Assembly (NCBI GenBank): GCA_949283145.1
Contig: CASDRL010000018.1
Coordinates: 1 to 58,273 of the forward strand
Direction of reading: 5' to 3'
DNA: 58,273 nt
From: an uncultured Clostridia bacterium
GTDB taxonomy: Bacteria; Bacillota; Clostridia; Christensenellales; CAG-917
Shown: positions 7,996-15,931 of the stretch, piece by piece
Numbering within the stretch: the stretch's first letter is position 1
Layout of the letters: each line of letters begins with the position of its first letter
Made by a program: the position numbers and the translations under genes
The notes under the pieces: model-generated
The model's database searches: none
Told to the model about the DNA's origin: nothing
Seen by the model: only the letters and a program-made list of their open reading frames with translations

Positions 7996-9435
7996 ATGAA
8001 AAGGCTTTTCATTGAGTACAATCCTTATTTCGTAAGGGTCGCGCTTGCGGAGGACGGCGAACTGGTCGAGTTCGGCGTGGAGCATGTCGCGGCGCGCAGC
8101 CATGTCGGCAACATCTACAAAGGGAAGGTCGAGAACGTCGTCGGCGGCATGAAGGCGGCATTCGTAAACATCGGGCTGGAACGCAACGGCTTCCTCTACA
8201 TCGGCGACGACGATGAAAATGCGGAGAAGGTCTCTGCAGGCGACATCGTGATGTGTCAGGTCGTCAAGGAGCAGATGGGCACCAAGGGCGCCAGGCTCTC
8301 CCGCGATATCTCCATCGCGGGATATGCGCTCGTGTTGCTGCCGGGCGGCGGGTTCCGCGGAGTGTCGAGAAAGATAGAAAACGACGAGGGACGCGCCCGT
8401 CTCGAACAGCTCGTCTCGGCGGCTTGTCCGCAGGAAATGGGGTTTATCGTGCGTTCTGCGGCAGTTAAAGCCTCGGATGAGGAGATCTTGGCGGAGCTCG
8501 AGGGGCTGATAGCGATCTGGCGGCGCGTGGAGGCGGACTTCAGAAAAGCCGCGCCCGGGGGCGTGGTTTTCCGCGAAGCGCAGCTTGTCGAGCGCACCAT
8601 CCGAGACAACTTTGCCGAAGAAGTGGACAAGATCGTCGTGGACGACGAAGTCCTCGCTAAGAGACTTTCCGCGCGTATGCGGGGAGTGGAAGTGGAATAC
8701 TATTCCGGTCAGCGCAACATCTTCCGCAATTTCGGGCTTTCCGCGCAGATAGACAAACTTGCGGACAGGAAAGTCACCATCGAGGGCGGGGCATATCTTG
8801 TCATCGACCGCACCGAGGCGCTCACCGTCATCGATGTCAACACGGGCAGGTTCGTGGGCGGCAAGGACCTCGAAGACACCGTGTTCAGGACGAATATCGC
8901 CGCGGCGGACGAGGTGGCGCGTCAGCTCAGGATGCGCAACATCAGCGGCATCGTCATCGTGGATTTCATCGACATGCAGTCCGACGAGCACCGCAAAGCC
9001 GTCGTGGAGAGACTGCGAGAGGACCTCAAACGCGACAGGCTCAAGACTTCCGCGGTGTCCATGACGGGGCTGGGGCTCGTTGAACTCACGCGCAAGCGCA
9101 CCCGCCTTTCCGCCGACACGTTCATGCTCGACCCCTGCGACAGCTGCGAGGGCGGGTTTGTGACGTCTGCGGTCCATATCGCGCTCAAAGTGAGAGAGGA
9201 GCTTGCGGACTATTCTCTCGAAAACAGCGCGCGCTCGATCATCGCACGCGTGCATCCGTGCGTGACCGACAGCGTGTTCCGTTACGGCATAATGGCGCGT
9301 GAGGCGGCGGAGCTGTGGCGGGGCAGAAGGGTCTATCTCATCCCCGATCCCTCTCTTCCGAGGGACGGTCTTGAAATCGTATGCAGCGACGAAAAGGTGC
9401 TCACGCTCCCGCCCGAAGCGCGGCTCGTCTACTGA
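7996..9435 (+). CDS. rng: Ribonuclease E/G family protein
   Basis: A 479-residue endoribonuclease that processes rRNA and mRNA with 5'-monophosphate preference. Near residues 35-110 lies the S1 domain (GNIYKGKVENVVGGMKAAFV). The magnesium-binding aspartates are Asp280 (VIDVNTGR) and Asp323 (VDFIDM), the same 43-residue spacing as in E. coli RNase E. A zinc-link-like Cys pair is at 381/384 (CDSC). There is no long C-terminal scaffold, so it is RNase G-length. It lies 37 bases behind the radical SAM pair, a common clostridial order. No ribosomal protein L21 gene follows here. Confidence 0.92.
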   Translation: MKRLFIEYNPYFVRVALAEDGELVEFGVEHVAARSHVGNIYKGKVENVVGGMKAAFVNIGLERNGFLYIGDDDENAEKVSAGDIVMCQVVKEQMGTKGARLSRDISIAGYALVLLPGGGFRGVSRKIENDEGRARLEQLVSAACPQEMGFIVRSAAVKASDEEILAELEGLIAIWRRVEADFRKAAPGGVVFREAQLVERTIRDNFAEEVDKIVVDDEVLAKRLSARMRGVEVEYYSGQRNIFRNFGLSAQIDKLADRKVTIEGGAYLVIDRTEALTVIDVNTGRFVGGKDLEDTVFRTNIAAADEVARQLRMRNISGIVIVDFIDMQSDEHRKAVVERLREDLKRDRLKTSAVSMTGLGLVELTRKRTRLSADTFMLDPCDSCEGGFVTSAVHIALKVREELADYSLENSARSIIARVHPCVTDSVFRYGIMAREAAELWRGRRVYLIPDPSLPRDGLEIVCSDEKVLTLPPEARLVY

Positions 9436-9441
9436 TTGTTC

Positions 9442-9470
9442 TTGCGGAACCCGCCGCAGTGTGTTATCAT
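9442..9470 (+). promoter_or_regulatory. Probable promoter for the MDR dehydrogenase gene
   Basis: TTGCGG (9442-9447) and TATCAT (9465-9470) are separated by 17 bases, 40 bases before the ATG at 9510. Confidence 0.5.
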
Positions 9471-9509
9471 CAAATTACCGCTTTCCCGCGGTAGGACAGA
9501 GGTGGAAGT

Positions 9510-10496
9510 ATGAAAGCCTGGCATATCGAGAATTTAGAACGCATCAAGCTCGTCGAGAGCGTGCTCCCCAAGCGGGAGGGCGAGGTCAAGCTCAGGGTCT
9601 CCAAGGTGGCGATCTCTTCCACCGATTTTGCCTATTTCGCGTCCGATTCTCCCAACAAAAACGCGCAGCTCACCGTGCCCGGGCACTCCGCCGTCGCGTA
9701 TATGTCCGAGGATGACGACAACCTCGTGCTCAAGATGGGCGCCAGGGTAGTGGTCAGCCCCTTTGTCAAGCACATCGAACACGGCGTGAGCAAGATCAGC
9801 GTGCTCGGCGTGGATGAGAACGGCTTGCTCTCCGACTTCGCGTCCGTGCCCGCAGAGAACGTCTACGCGCTCCCGGACGGCATCCCCGACGACGAGGCGA
9901 TCTTTGCGGAGTATATCGCGCTCGGCAACAACGTCCTCAACAGCCTGGAAGCCGGCAAGGGCGACTTTGTCGTCATCGTCGGTGCCAGCACCCTCGGGCT
10001 CATCATCGCGCAACTCGCGCTCTATTATCAGATGATCCCCATTCTCGTCGATCTCGATGCGGAGAAGCTCGCTCTTGCTGCAAGCTGGGGGGTCTATTAC
10101 ACCCTCAATCCCACCTACGACAACCTCGAACGCCGCGTGGAAGAGATCACCGGCGGAAGAATGGCGGAAAGCTCCGTCTATGTCGGCGACGGCGTGCCCT
10201 TCAACATGGCGCTCCGTCTCGTCAAGGACAAGGGCGAAGTGGTCGTCGCAGGCTATTCCGTCCGCTCCGGACACACCATCGACGTCAGCGTAGTCCTGCA
10301 AAAGCAGCTCCGCCTCATCGGCGTCGCGGACGGCTACGGCGAGATGTCCTCCGCCATCAACCTCCTCGCCAACCGCATCGTCAAGACCGACGGACTCATC
10401 AACTCCCGCATCGACTTTTCCGCCGTGCCCGAAATGGTCGTGCAGTGTGCGGAGTATCCTTATCAGTATAATAAGATCGTCGTCACCATCGACTGA
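9510..10496 (+). CDS. Zinc-independent MDR-superfamily dehydrogenase-like protein
   Basis: A 328-residue medium-chain dehydrogenase/reductase homologue. An N-terminal GroES-like fold (residues 1-130) is followed by a Rossmann domain with VVIVGASTLGLIIAQLAL near 152-169 and an acidic residue (VDLD) after the second strand, which suggests NAD(H). The catalytic-zinc Cys of alcohol dehydrogenases is replaced by Ser in AISSTD, the Glu after GHS is missing, and there is no four-Cys structural zinc loop. It is therefore zinc-free or has lost catalysis. The site AGAGGTGG precedes the ATG. The substrate is unknown. Its stop codon is built into the palindrome that follows. Confidence 0.8.
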   Translation: MKAWHIENLERIKLVESVLPKREGEVKLRVSKVAISSTDFAYFASDSPNKNAQLTVPGHSAVAYMSEDDDNLVLKMGARVVVSPFVKHIEHGVSKISVLGVDENGLLSDFASVPAENVYALPDGIPDDEAIFAEYIALGNNVLNSLEAGKGDFVVIVGASTLGLIIAQLALYYQMIPILVDLDAEKLALAASWGVYYTLNPTYDNLERRVEEITGGRMAESSVYVGDGVPFNMALRLVKDKGEVVVAGYSVRSGHTIDVSVVLQKQLRLIGVADGYGEMSSAINLLANRIVKTDGLINSRIDFSAVPEMVVQCAEYPYQYNKIVVTID

Positions 10497-10617
10497 ACGC
10501 GCTATTTCGCGAATTGCTTTGTCAGAGCGCTTGTTCCGGCTGCTCACGTACGCTTTAGTACGTTCCGCGCCTGAACCAAGCGCTCTTTCGCGCACTTCAT
10601 CGAAATATCGCGTTCAG
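10493..10617. repeat. Stop-codon palindrome, copy 1
   Basis: A 125-base imperfect palindrome starting at the TGA of the dehydrogenase. Outer stem CTGAACGCG (10493-10501) pairs with CGCGTTCAG (10609-10617). Next come TATTTCG/CGAAATA, the middle stem AGAGCGCTTG/CAAGCGCTCT, and a conserved tip GCTCACGTACG...AGTACG. Copies at 33331 and 57814 keep the same architecture with different but still complementary outer and middle stems. The middle stem is followed by T-rich sequence, so it could also act as a terminator. Confidence 0.75.
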
Positions 10618-10620
10618 CGA

Positions 10621-11140
10621 ATTAGCGTTTGTGCGGGCGTCTTGGAGCACGACGGCTCTCTTTCGGAGACGGTTTAACGAAAACTCCGAGCGTGACGTCG
10701 CTTGACACGACGCTCACTCATTCGGAGTGGAGCCGCTCCCCAACGGGCGCTTATTAGGAGCGTCTTTGAGCACGCTGTCTCTCTTTCGAAGACGGAATTA
10801 CGCGCCGCTCAGCCAAACTTGCACAGCAGGCGTTTGCGCCTGCTCTTGCAAGTCGCGGCGCGCTAAGTGAGTGCCGAGCGCTGATGAAACATTAAGTAGA
10901 CACGGGCGTTGTGCGCGAGCGCCGAATTCCTCCGCCCGTGCCGGGTTTTCAGTAAGTGCTGTTCGCCGCTTGGTTATGTCGGTGCGATATTAAAAACTTT
11001 TGTAGAGATGTCAAATTAGTCCCGCATGATGCGAGGACTGCACTCTAATCGGACACGGGGGAGGAAAGCCCGAAGGGAAGGAGGGGGAATTCTAACTCCC
11101 CGCGAGACGAGAAGTATATTCAAAGCGTCCCCGAGCACGA
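10621..11140 (+). ncRNA. Copy B (full) of the dispersed structured element
   Basis: No plausible coding frame. The 5' part (10640-10800) is two related hairpin units with NTTCG loops and the phrase GAGCACGAYG. The core (10800-11130) matches the minus strand of 33575-33905 almost base for base, except in stems. There the hairpin AGCAGGCG/CGCCTGCT (10825-10844) is replaced by CGTGGGCGA/TCGCCCACG, both inside the shared stem ACTTGCA/TTGCAAGT. Other stems are CACGGGCG/CGCCCGTG and AGTCC/GGACT. The tail is GAGACGAGAAG...GAGCACGATG. RNA nature is inferred from this paired change. It might be the guide-type RNA of an IscB/IsrB (HEARO-like) element, but I cannot confirm that, and no nuclease gene is linked. 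Confidence 0.6.
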
Positions 11141-11149
11141 TGAAGCCCC

Positions 11150-11201
11150 CCCCATCCGAGGACAGGGGCCTGACAAAGCAATTCGCAAAATAGCGCCGTC
11201 A
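11150..11201 (-). repeat. Half-copy of the stop-codon palindrome at the DUF4364 stop
   Basis: Read on the minus strand it runs from the DUF4364 TGA into GGCGCTATTTTGCGAATTGC and TTTGTCAGG. That matches the 5' arm at 10497-10526 in inverted orientation. Copy B of the structured element is thus bounded on both sides by about 27 bases of inverted repeat. The conserved GCTCACGTACG tip is missing in this half. Confidence 0.6.
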
Positions 11202-11738
11202 GTCTAAGAGGGTGTCGTGGATCAGAGCATAAGTCTGCGAAGCCTTATCCACCCAGCTCTTGTAGAGATATTTTGCAAGCTGGCGGTTAGCGACAACGAG
11301 CTTCAGCTCCATGAGCGTGGCGATGTCGCTGTTGATCTTCATGATGACGGTGTAGGTGCCGTCGGCGTTCTTGGAGTAGTCGCAGAAATAGGACTGACGC
11401 TTCTTGTAGCGCATCCTGTTTTCACGCGCGTAGGCGTTGATATCGTCGCGGACGGAGGTTGGGATGCGGGTGAAAAAGAGCGCAAGGCAGCCGATGCCGT
11501 CCTGCGTGATGTTGATATATTCGCTTTTCGGGACGCGGTAGAGGAGATTGGTGTCGATGAGTTCGCCGAGATACTGTTTGCAGTCCATATAGGTCAGCCA
11601 GTCGTTTTCGGACGTGCAGATGTCCAGCAATGCCGCTTCGGAAAGCGAGATCGCCATTCTGTCGAAAACGAAAAGGATGATCAGCTTCTGGATCTTGCTG
11701 TCCATCTGTGCAGGGATGCCGTCTTGCTCGAAACTCAC
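11199..11738 (-). CDS. DUF4364 family protein
   Basis: A 179-residue member of DUF4364, a clostridial family of small cytosolic proteins with a winged-helix-like N-terminal part (QKLIILFVFDRM...YMDCKQYLGELID). A DNA-binding role is plausible but unproven. The GTG at 11736-11738 is chosen as start because AGGAGG lies 6 bases upstream. A TTG further upstream would place that ribosome site inside the gene. The stop codon directly abuts a half-copy of the stop-codon palindrome. Confidence 0.82.
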   Translation of the reverse strand: MSFEQDGIPAQMDSKIQKLIILFVFDRMAISLSEAALLDICTSENDWLTYMDCKQYLGELIDTNLLYRVPKSEYINITQDGIGCLALFFTRIPTSVRDDINAYARENRMRYKKRQSYFCDYSKNADGTYTVIMKINSDIATLMELKLVVANRQLAKYLYKSWVDKASQTYALIHDTLLD

Positions 11739-12111
11739 AGTTTTCCTCCTCAAAAAAGTCGTCCGAACGGGCGCGCGGGCAAAAGAAAAATCCCCGCTTC
11801 ATGATCCGTTGGCGCAGAATGGAATTTTAGCACCTTCCGCGGCGCATTTCAATACTTTGCGCGAAATTTTTCGCTCGGCACAACTTGTTGTGACATGCGC
11901 CCCGCCGCAGCCCTAAGAGCACGTCGCATTCCGTGCGAGCGCGTCGCCGTTACGCCGCTCAGCGGCGGGTAGGCTCGCCTGTCGCACGGATGCTCCTTAT
12001 CACGTCGTGAAAATGCGGAGACGTTCGCTTCGCTCCTCGTTTTTTCACTCTGCTCAAAAACTATCGCGAAGCTCTCTCATTTTCACTCCGTGGGGCTCGG
12101 GGCATCAGCTC
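11739..12111. other. Gene-free stretch with an imperfect palindrome
   Basis: No coding frame is convincing. A palindrome at 11926-11993 has arms GCATTCCGTGCGA and TCGCACGGATGC around an inner GCCGC-tca-GCGGC hairpin. The GC-rich stretch 12000-12105 has no clear signal. Confidence 0.4.
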
Positions 12112-12227
12112 CATGCTTTTTATAATAACAATGCGCCGAAGGGTGCGGGCGGAGCCGCAGCCTTCGGCGCACTATTATATTAAAAAAGTTCGGGGTGCGG
12201 GGATGTCATTCCCGCCGGGGGGGCAGG
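12112..12227. repeat. Dispersed repeat, left copy flanking the lipoprotein gene
   Basis: About 115 bases matching 13529-13640: TTTTTATAATAACAATGCGC, then a hairpin with arms ATGCGCCGAAGG and CCTTCGGCGCA, then AAAGTTCGGGGTGCGGGGAT. The AT-rich flanks extend the palindrome (TATAATA/TATTATA), as in a small MITE-like element. Confidence 0.65.
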
Positions 12228-12229
12228 TA

Positions 12230-12258
12230 TTGACAACAGTGAAAAGGCGGGATAATAT
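12230..12258 (+). promoter_or_regulatory. Sigma-A promoter for the orphan lipoprotein
   Basis: TTGACA (12230-12235) and TAATAT (12253-12258) are 17 bases apart, right behind the left repeat copy. The leader is about 97 bases. Confidence 0.7.
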
Positions 12259-12361
12259 ATTAACAGAAGGCATCTTATCTTTTGCGTTTTGGCTGTCGGA
12301 GAGGGCGGCAAAAAATGCGAACGGCGGGATGATGAACGGAGCAATATAAGAGGGGGAAATT

Positions 12362-13294
12362 ATGTTGAAGAGAAACACGGGAAGATCCGCGGTGTTGCGG
12401 CGCAGTTTGATCATAGTTTTGAGCGCAGTCGTGCTGTCGGCGAGCATTTTTACACTCGGTGCGTGCAATAAGGATACGTTTCCCGATGGCGATTATATCA
12501 TTGTGGCAAACCTTGTTGCGTCTTTGTTTTGGGACGGGTATTGTCTGCCTTTGAGAGAATGCGAGGTGGAAGGCGATATATTGGACATAAGGATCGAAGT
12601 CTCGCGGGATAAAGACGATGTGGGGCATATAATCGTGGACAGGGACAGCGGCGATATACGCGACGTCTATTTGGAGTCCGGGCTGCCTTTGAACGAATAT
12701 GCGGTGTCGTATTCGGACTATCCCGCGGATGCCGTCGGCGGCGCCGACGCCGGTTTGAAAGAGACGCAGGAAAAATTCGGCTATGTGCGGTTCGGGTTCG
12801 TAGAGCCCATGATCCCGGAAGATTTTTTGGTGAAGTATTACACGGAGGACATGTGGACGCCTTTATGTTTTGCCGCGCTCGGAGGTTCTGCGGACGGCGG
12901 GTATGCCGCGGGGTATTGGTTCAGCCGCGGATATTATCACGACCCGAAAAACTACGACGATTACGGGGACATAGGCATAAATGTCGAGCGGATGCTGCAG
13001 TATAAACCTACGAACTTGCGCAAGCAGTTCATGCCTGCGGAACGATTTGAAGAGATCGCGGGTTGGATCTGCACGCCGCTTTCGGAAAGGTCGGAGTTGC
13101 GGCAGTTTGCCGCAGAGCTCATCAAGAGATTGACGGGCGATGACGAAACCTCATTGACCTATGCGTCCTATCATTACAGCCGGATAGGCGAGCGGTGCAC
13201 CGTGCTCGGTTTCTCGGTGGCAACAAGCGGGAAAGAGTTGCCGCTGCGGTTGCTGGAGCAGGATGACAATCTTTATGTCGTGGAATGGCATTAG
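12362..13294 (+). CDS. Putative lipoprotein, unknown function
   Basis: A 310-residue secreted protein with a basic N terminus, a hydrophobic segment (residues 15-32) and a lipobox LGAC with Cys35, so it should be lipid-anchored on the outer face of the membrane. The mature part is acidic and Tyr-rich with no recognised domain. The ribosome site AGAGGGGG lies upstream of the ATG. GC content is lower than in the neighbours, and the gene stands alone between two copies of the same ~115-base repeat, which suggests acquisition as a cassette. Confidence 0.75.
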   Translation: MLKRNTGRSAVLRRSLIIVLSAVVLSASIFTLGACNKDTFPDGDYIIVANLVASLFWDGYCLPLRECEVEGDILDIRIEVSRDKDDVGHIIVDRDSGDIRDVYLESGLPLNEYAVSYSDYPADAVGGADAGLKETQEKFGYVRFGFVEPMIPEDFLVKYYTEDMWTPLCFAALGGSADGGYAAGYWFSRGYYHDPKNYDDYGDIGINVERMLQYKPTNLRKQFMPAERFEEIAGWICTPLSERSELRQFAAELIKRLTGDDETSLTYASYHYSRIGERCTVLGFSVATSGKELPLRLLEQDDNLYVVEWH

Positions 13295-13423
13295 AAATCA
13301 AGCGGTAAAATCATGGGCATGTGCCATCCCGCATTGCTTTTGTCGGGCGCAAGTTTCTCTTGTGCGGCATGTGCTTCGGTCGAGCGCATAAGCACATCAT
13401 CCTTACCATTGTCATGAACGAAA

Positions 13424-13480
13424 AAAGAAACCGCCCCACCGAAACACGATACGTGTTTCGGTGGGGTGCGCTCCCCGTGG
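13424..13480. repeat. Perfect inverted repeat downstream of the lipoprotein gene
   Basis: Arms CCCCACCGAAACACG and CGTGTTTCGGTGGGG around a short ATA centre. It could end transcription of the lipoprotein gene, although no T-run follows. The rest of 13295-13528 shows nothing else clear. Confidence 0.45.
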
Positions 13481-13528
13481 GTGAATTATTTCCCCCTATC
13501 CCTTTGCGAGGGATTAAATCTCTCGCCC

Positions 13529-13640
13529 CATACTTTTTATAATAACAATGCGCCGAAGGCTGCTGGTGAAACCGCAGCCTTCGGCGCAATATTATTAAAA
13601 GTTCGGGGTGCGGGGATGACATCCCCGCCGGGGTGCAGGG
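13529..13640. repeat. Dispersed repeat, right copy flanking the lipoprotein gene
   Basis: Direct copy of 12112-12227. The hairpin is better preserved here, with arms ATGCGCCGAAGGCTGC and GCAGCCTTCGGCGCA and flanks TAATAA/TTATTA. It is followed by the same GTTCGGGGTGCGGGGATG phrase. It lies between convergent genes. Confidence 0.65.
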
Positions 13641-13680
13641 ACAGAGCCCCTGCGGGATCAAAACAGAGTTGCCGCAAAAA

Positions 13681-15156
13681 TCACTTCGCGAGCATGGTGT
13701 CGAGGCACTTGACGAAGAACTGCGTCGCCTTTTCGAGCTGATCGACGTGCAGTCGCTCGTTGATGCCGTGGATGCGGGACTGGTCGTCCAGCGAGTTGAT
13801 GAAAGGTCCGAAACGGAACACGTTGTCCGTCAGCGGATTATAAAACCTCGCGTCCGACGCCGCAATGAACATGTAAGGCGCAACCACGATGTCGTCGAAA
13901 GTGTTAACTATGGTGTCGCGCAAACGCTCGTATGCCGTGCAATGCACATCCGCTTCGGGGGACGGATCGGAGTAAGTGAGCAGGTTGACTTCCACCTTGT
14001 CGCCGAGGAGTATATTAAGGTAGCGTTTGACGTCCGCGCCCGTCTCGCCGGTGATGATGCGGAAGTTGATGTTGGCGCGCGCCTCTTTGGGGATGACGTT
14101 GCGCGCGTCGCTGCCCCAGAGCATGGTGGGCGCGAAGGTGGAACGCACCAGCGCGTTGGTCATGGGCGCGACTTTGGTGAAGACGAATTTGAGCAGCGGC
14201 GAGAAGACGTCGCGGTTGGTGAGGATGAACTTGAAGGCGCCTTTGCAATAGGGGGAGAGCGACTTGAAGGTCTCCTTGGTCATGGGCGTCCAATAGGTCT
14301 TCATGGGGTGGCTCTCCACCTTGGCGACCGCCTTGGAGAGCAGCCCGACGGCGGTGGGGGGCTTGGGGTTGGAGGCGTGTCCGCCCGCCTTTTTGACGAC
14401 GAGCTCGAGGTCGCCGTTGCCCTTCTCGCACGCGCCTATGAGCGCGACGGTGTGGGGGATGCCGAGGAGCTTGCCGTCCAGCACGGTGCCGCCCTCGTCG
14501 ATGACGAACTCCATCTCCACGCCCTTGTCTTTGAGGTGTTTGACGATGGAGGACGCGCCGACGGTGGAATTGCCGGGTTCCTCGTCGTGTCCGAAGCAGA
14601 GATAGAGGTCGCGGTCGAACTTCTTGCCGTGCGCGAGGTGATATTCCACCGCTTCCAGCAGGGCGATCATGTGGCTCTTCATGTCCTGCGCACCGCGCCC
14701 GTAAATGTAACCGTCCTCGGTGAGAACGCCCTCGAAGGGATCGTATTCCCAGCCGTCTTTGGGGGCGGGGACGACGTCGATGTGACTGAGATAACACCCG
14801 CCTTTGAGGGAAGGATCGGTGCCTTTGAGGCGGTAGATGATGGAGTAGCCCGCGATGATCTCGCGCTCCGCCGCCGCGTTGAGAAGGGGATAGGTATTTT
14901 CCAGCCAATCGCGGTAGTCGATGAAGGGTTGGATGTTGTCTACATAATCCTCCGTCATTGAGACGGTGGGGATGCGGATGGCTTCTCTCAGGTGCTGCAC
15001 GGCAGCCGCCTTGTCGATGGGGGCGAGGTCCTGTGCCTTTCCGGGAGCGACCTTGGGACGGTTGAGAACGGTGCGCACGATGAGCGCGGCGAAGAAGAGA
15101 ACGATGATCCCTGCGATGACGCCGCCTATTATCGCGCCTATGGTTTCGGGAGTCAT
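13681..15156 (-). CDS. Membrane-anchored M20 family metallopeptidase
   Basis: A 491-residue zinc-dependent amidohydrolase resembling the PM20D1/carboxypeptidase S branch of M20. An N-terminal membrane anchor (residues about 5-28) is followed by the catalytic domain: metal ligands in SHIDVVP and GRGAQDMKSH, then CFGHDEEPGNSTVGA with the catalytic Glu pair. A dimerisation domain inserts near 240-380, and the C-terminal metal His is expected near residue 460. It probably cleaves N-acyl amino acids or short peptides at the membrane. The ribosome site AGGAGG and a strong promoter precede it. It is convergent with the lipoprotein gene. Confidence 0.88.
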   Translation of the reverse strand: MTPETIGAIIGGVIAGIIVLFFAALIVRTVLNRPKVAPGKAQDLAPIDKAAAVQHLREAIRIPTVSMTEDYVDNIQPFIDYRDWLENTYPLLNAAAEREIIAGYSIIYRLKGTDPSLKGGCYLSHIDVVPAPKDGWEYDPFEGVLTEDGYIYGRGAQDMKSHMIALLEAVEYHLAHGKKFDRDLYLCFGHDEEPGNSTVGASSIVKHLKDKGVEMEFVIDEGGTVLDGKLLGIPHTVALIGACEKGNGDLELVVKKAGGHASNPKPPTAVGLLSKAVAKVESHPMKTYWTPMTKETFKSLSPYCKGAFKFILTNRDVFSPLLKFVFTKVAPMTNALVRSTFAPTMLWGSDARNVIPKEARANINFRIITGETGADVKRYLNILLGDKVEVNLLTYSDPSPEADVHCTAYERLRDTIVNTFDDIVVAPYMFIAASDARFYNPLTDNVFRFGPFINSLDDQSRIHGINERLHVDQLEKATQFFVKCLDTMLAK

Positions 15157-15188
15157 GATATATCCTCCTAGTGAGATTTCATAAAAAC

Positions 15189-15217
15189 ATTATACACGTG
15201 TGCGGGCGCAATTTCAA
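15189..15217 (-). promoter_or_regulatory. Sigma-A promoter for the M20 peptidase gene
   Basis: On the minus strand TTGAAA (15212-15217) and TATAAT (15189-15194) are 17 bases apart, about 33 bases before the ATG. Confidence 0.72.
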
Positions 15218-15931
15218 GAGCGGAAAGCAGAGAGCGGCAACGACTGTCGGAAAGTAAAAAAAAGAGGGCGCATCTCGCCTCGACATAGCGTACACGGGCG
15301 AGTCGAGCAGAAAGAAAAGAAAAGTCCGCAAAATGCCCGCCGTGCCCTTCGTCGCCCGCAAAAAGCGCAAGAGGAAGGAAAAGCCGCACGCATTGTCGCA
15401 AACGCACTTACTAGTGCGGAAACGGCAAAATCACGCGATTTTTGACCGCAATATGCAAGAAAGTGCAATTTGCGGCTTTTCGACGGCAGAAAGGGGAGAA
15501 TGTGCCGCGGATCTCCCTTTCCCGCTCTGCAAGCAGCTTTTGCCGCTCCTCGCCCGATTTTTCCACAAGAAGGAAGAAAAACTTCCGCAATTTTTCCTCC
15601 CCACTGTTTGCGTGCAAAAGTATTCTACATTTCGCGCAATGTGAGAATAATATTTTGCCGAGTGTTCTAAAAAGAGGATTTTTACAGAGAAGTCTTATCA
15701 AAATTTCCGCATTTGAGAATAGTCACCCTCACCCCTCGTCCCTCTCTCGCCCCTGCCGCCAGCCCTCCGCCGCGCTCATCCCTCACACGGCGTACCGCAG
15801 CAGCCGCGCATTTTCTCTTGCTCCCGTCCCGCCGCAACACCCGCGCCCGCCCGATTTTAGCGCAATATATGAGAAAGCAATTTTCCGCTCACTACACATG
15901 CGGCGTGCGTTTTGTGCTGTTTACGACATGA
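15218..15931. other. Gene-free stretch
   Basis: About 700 bases with lower GC from 15400 to 15720. Open frames exist on both strands, but their composition (Ser/Arg/Pro-rich, no ribosome sites) does not look like protein. I see no clear repeat or RNA here. It may be decayed DNA bordering the phage remnant that follows. Confidence 0.4.

Noticed and set aside
10621..11140. CRISPR array or tRNA cluster in the repeat-rich intergenic DNA
   Set aside because: Repeat units are long, structured and not evenly spaced with unique spacers. No tRNA cloverleaf with a T-arm was found.
13633..14961. 442-codon plus-strand frame opposite the M20 peptidase
   Set aside because: Antisense to a gene with clear catalytic motifs and its own promoter. 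Val/Glu/Gly-rich shadow.
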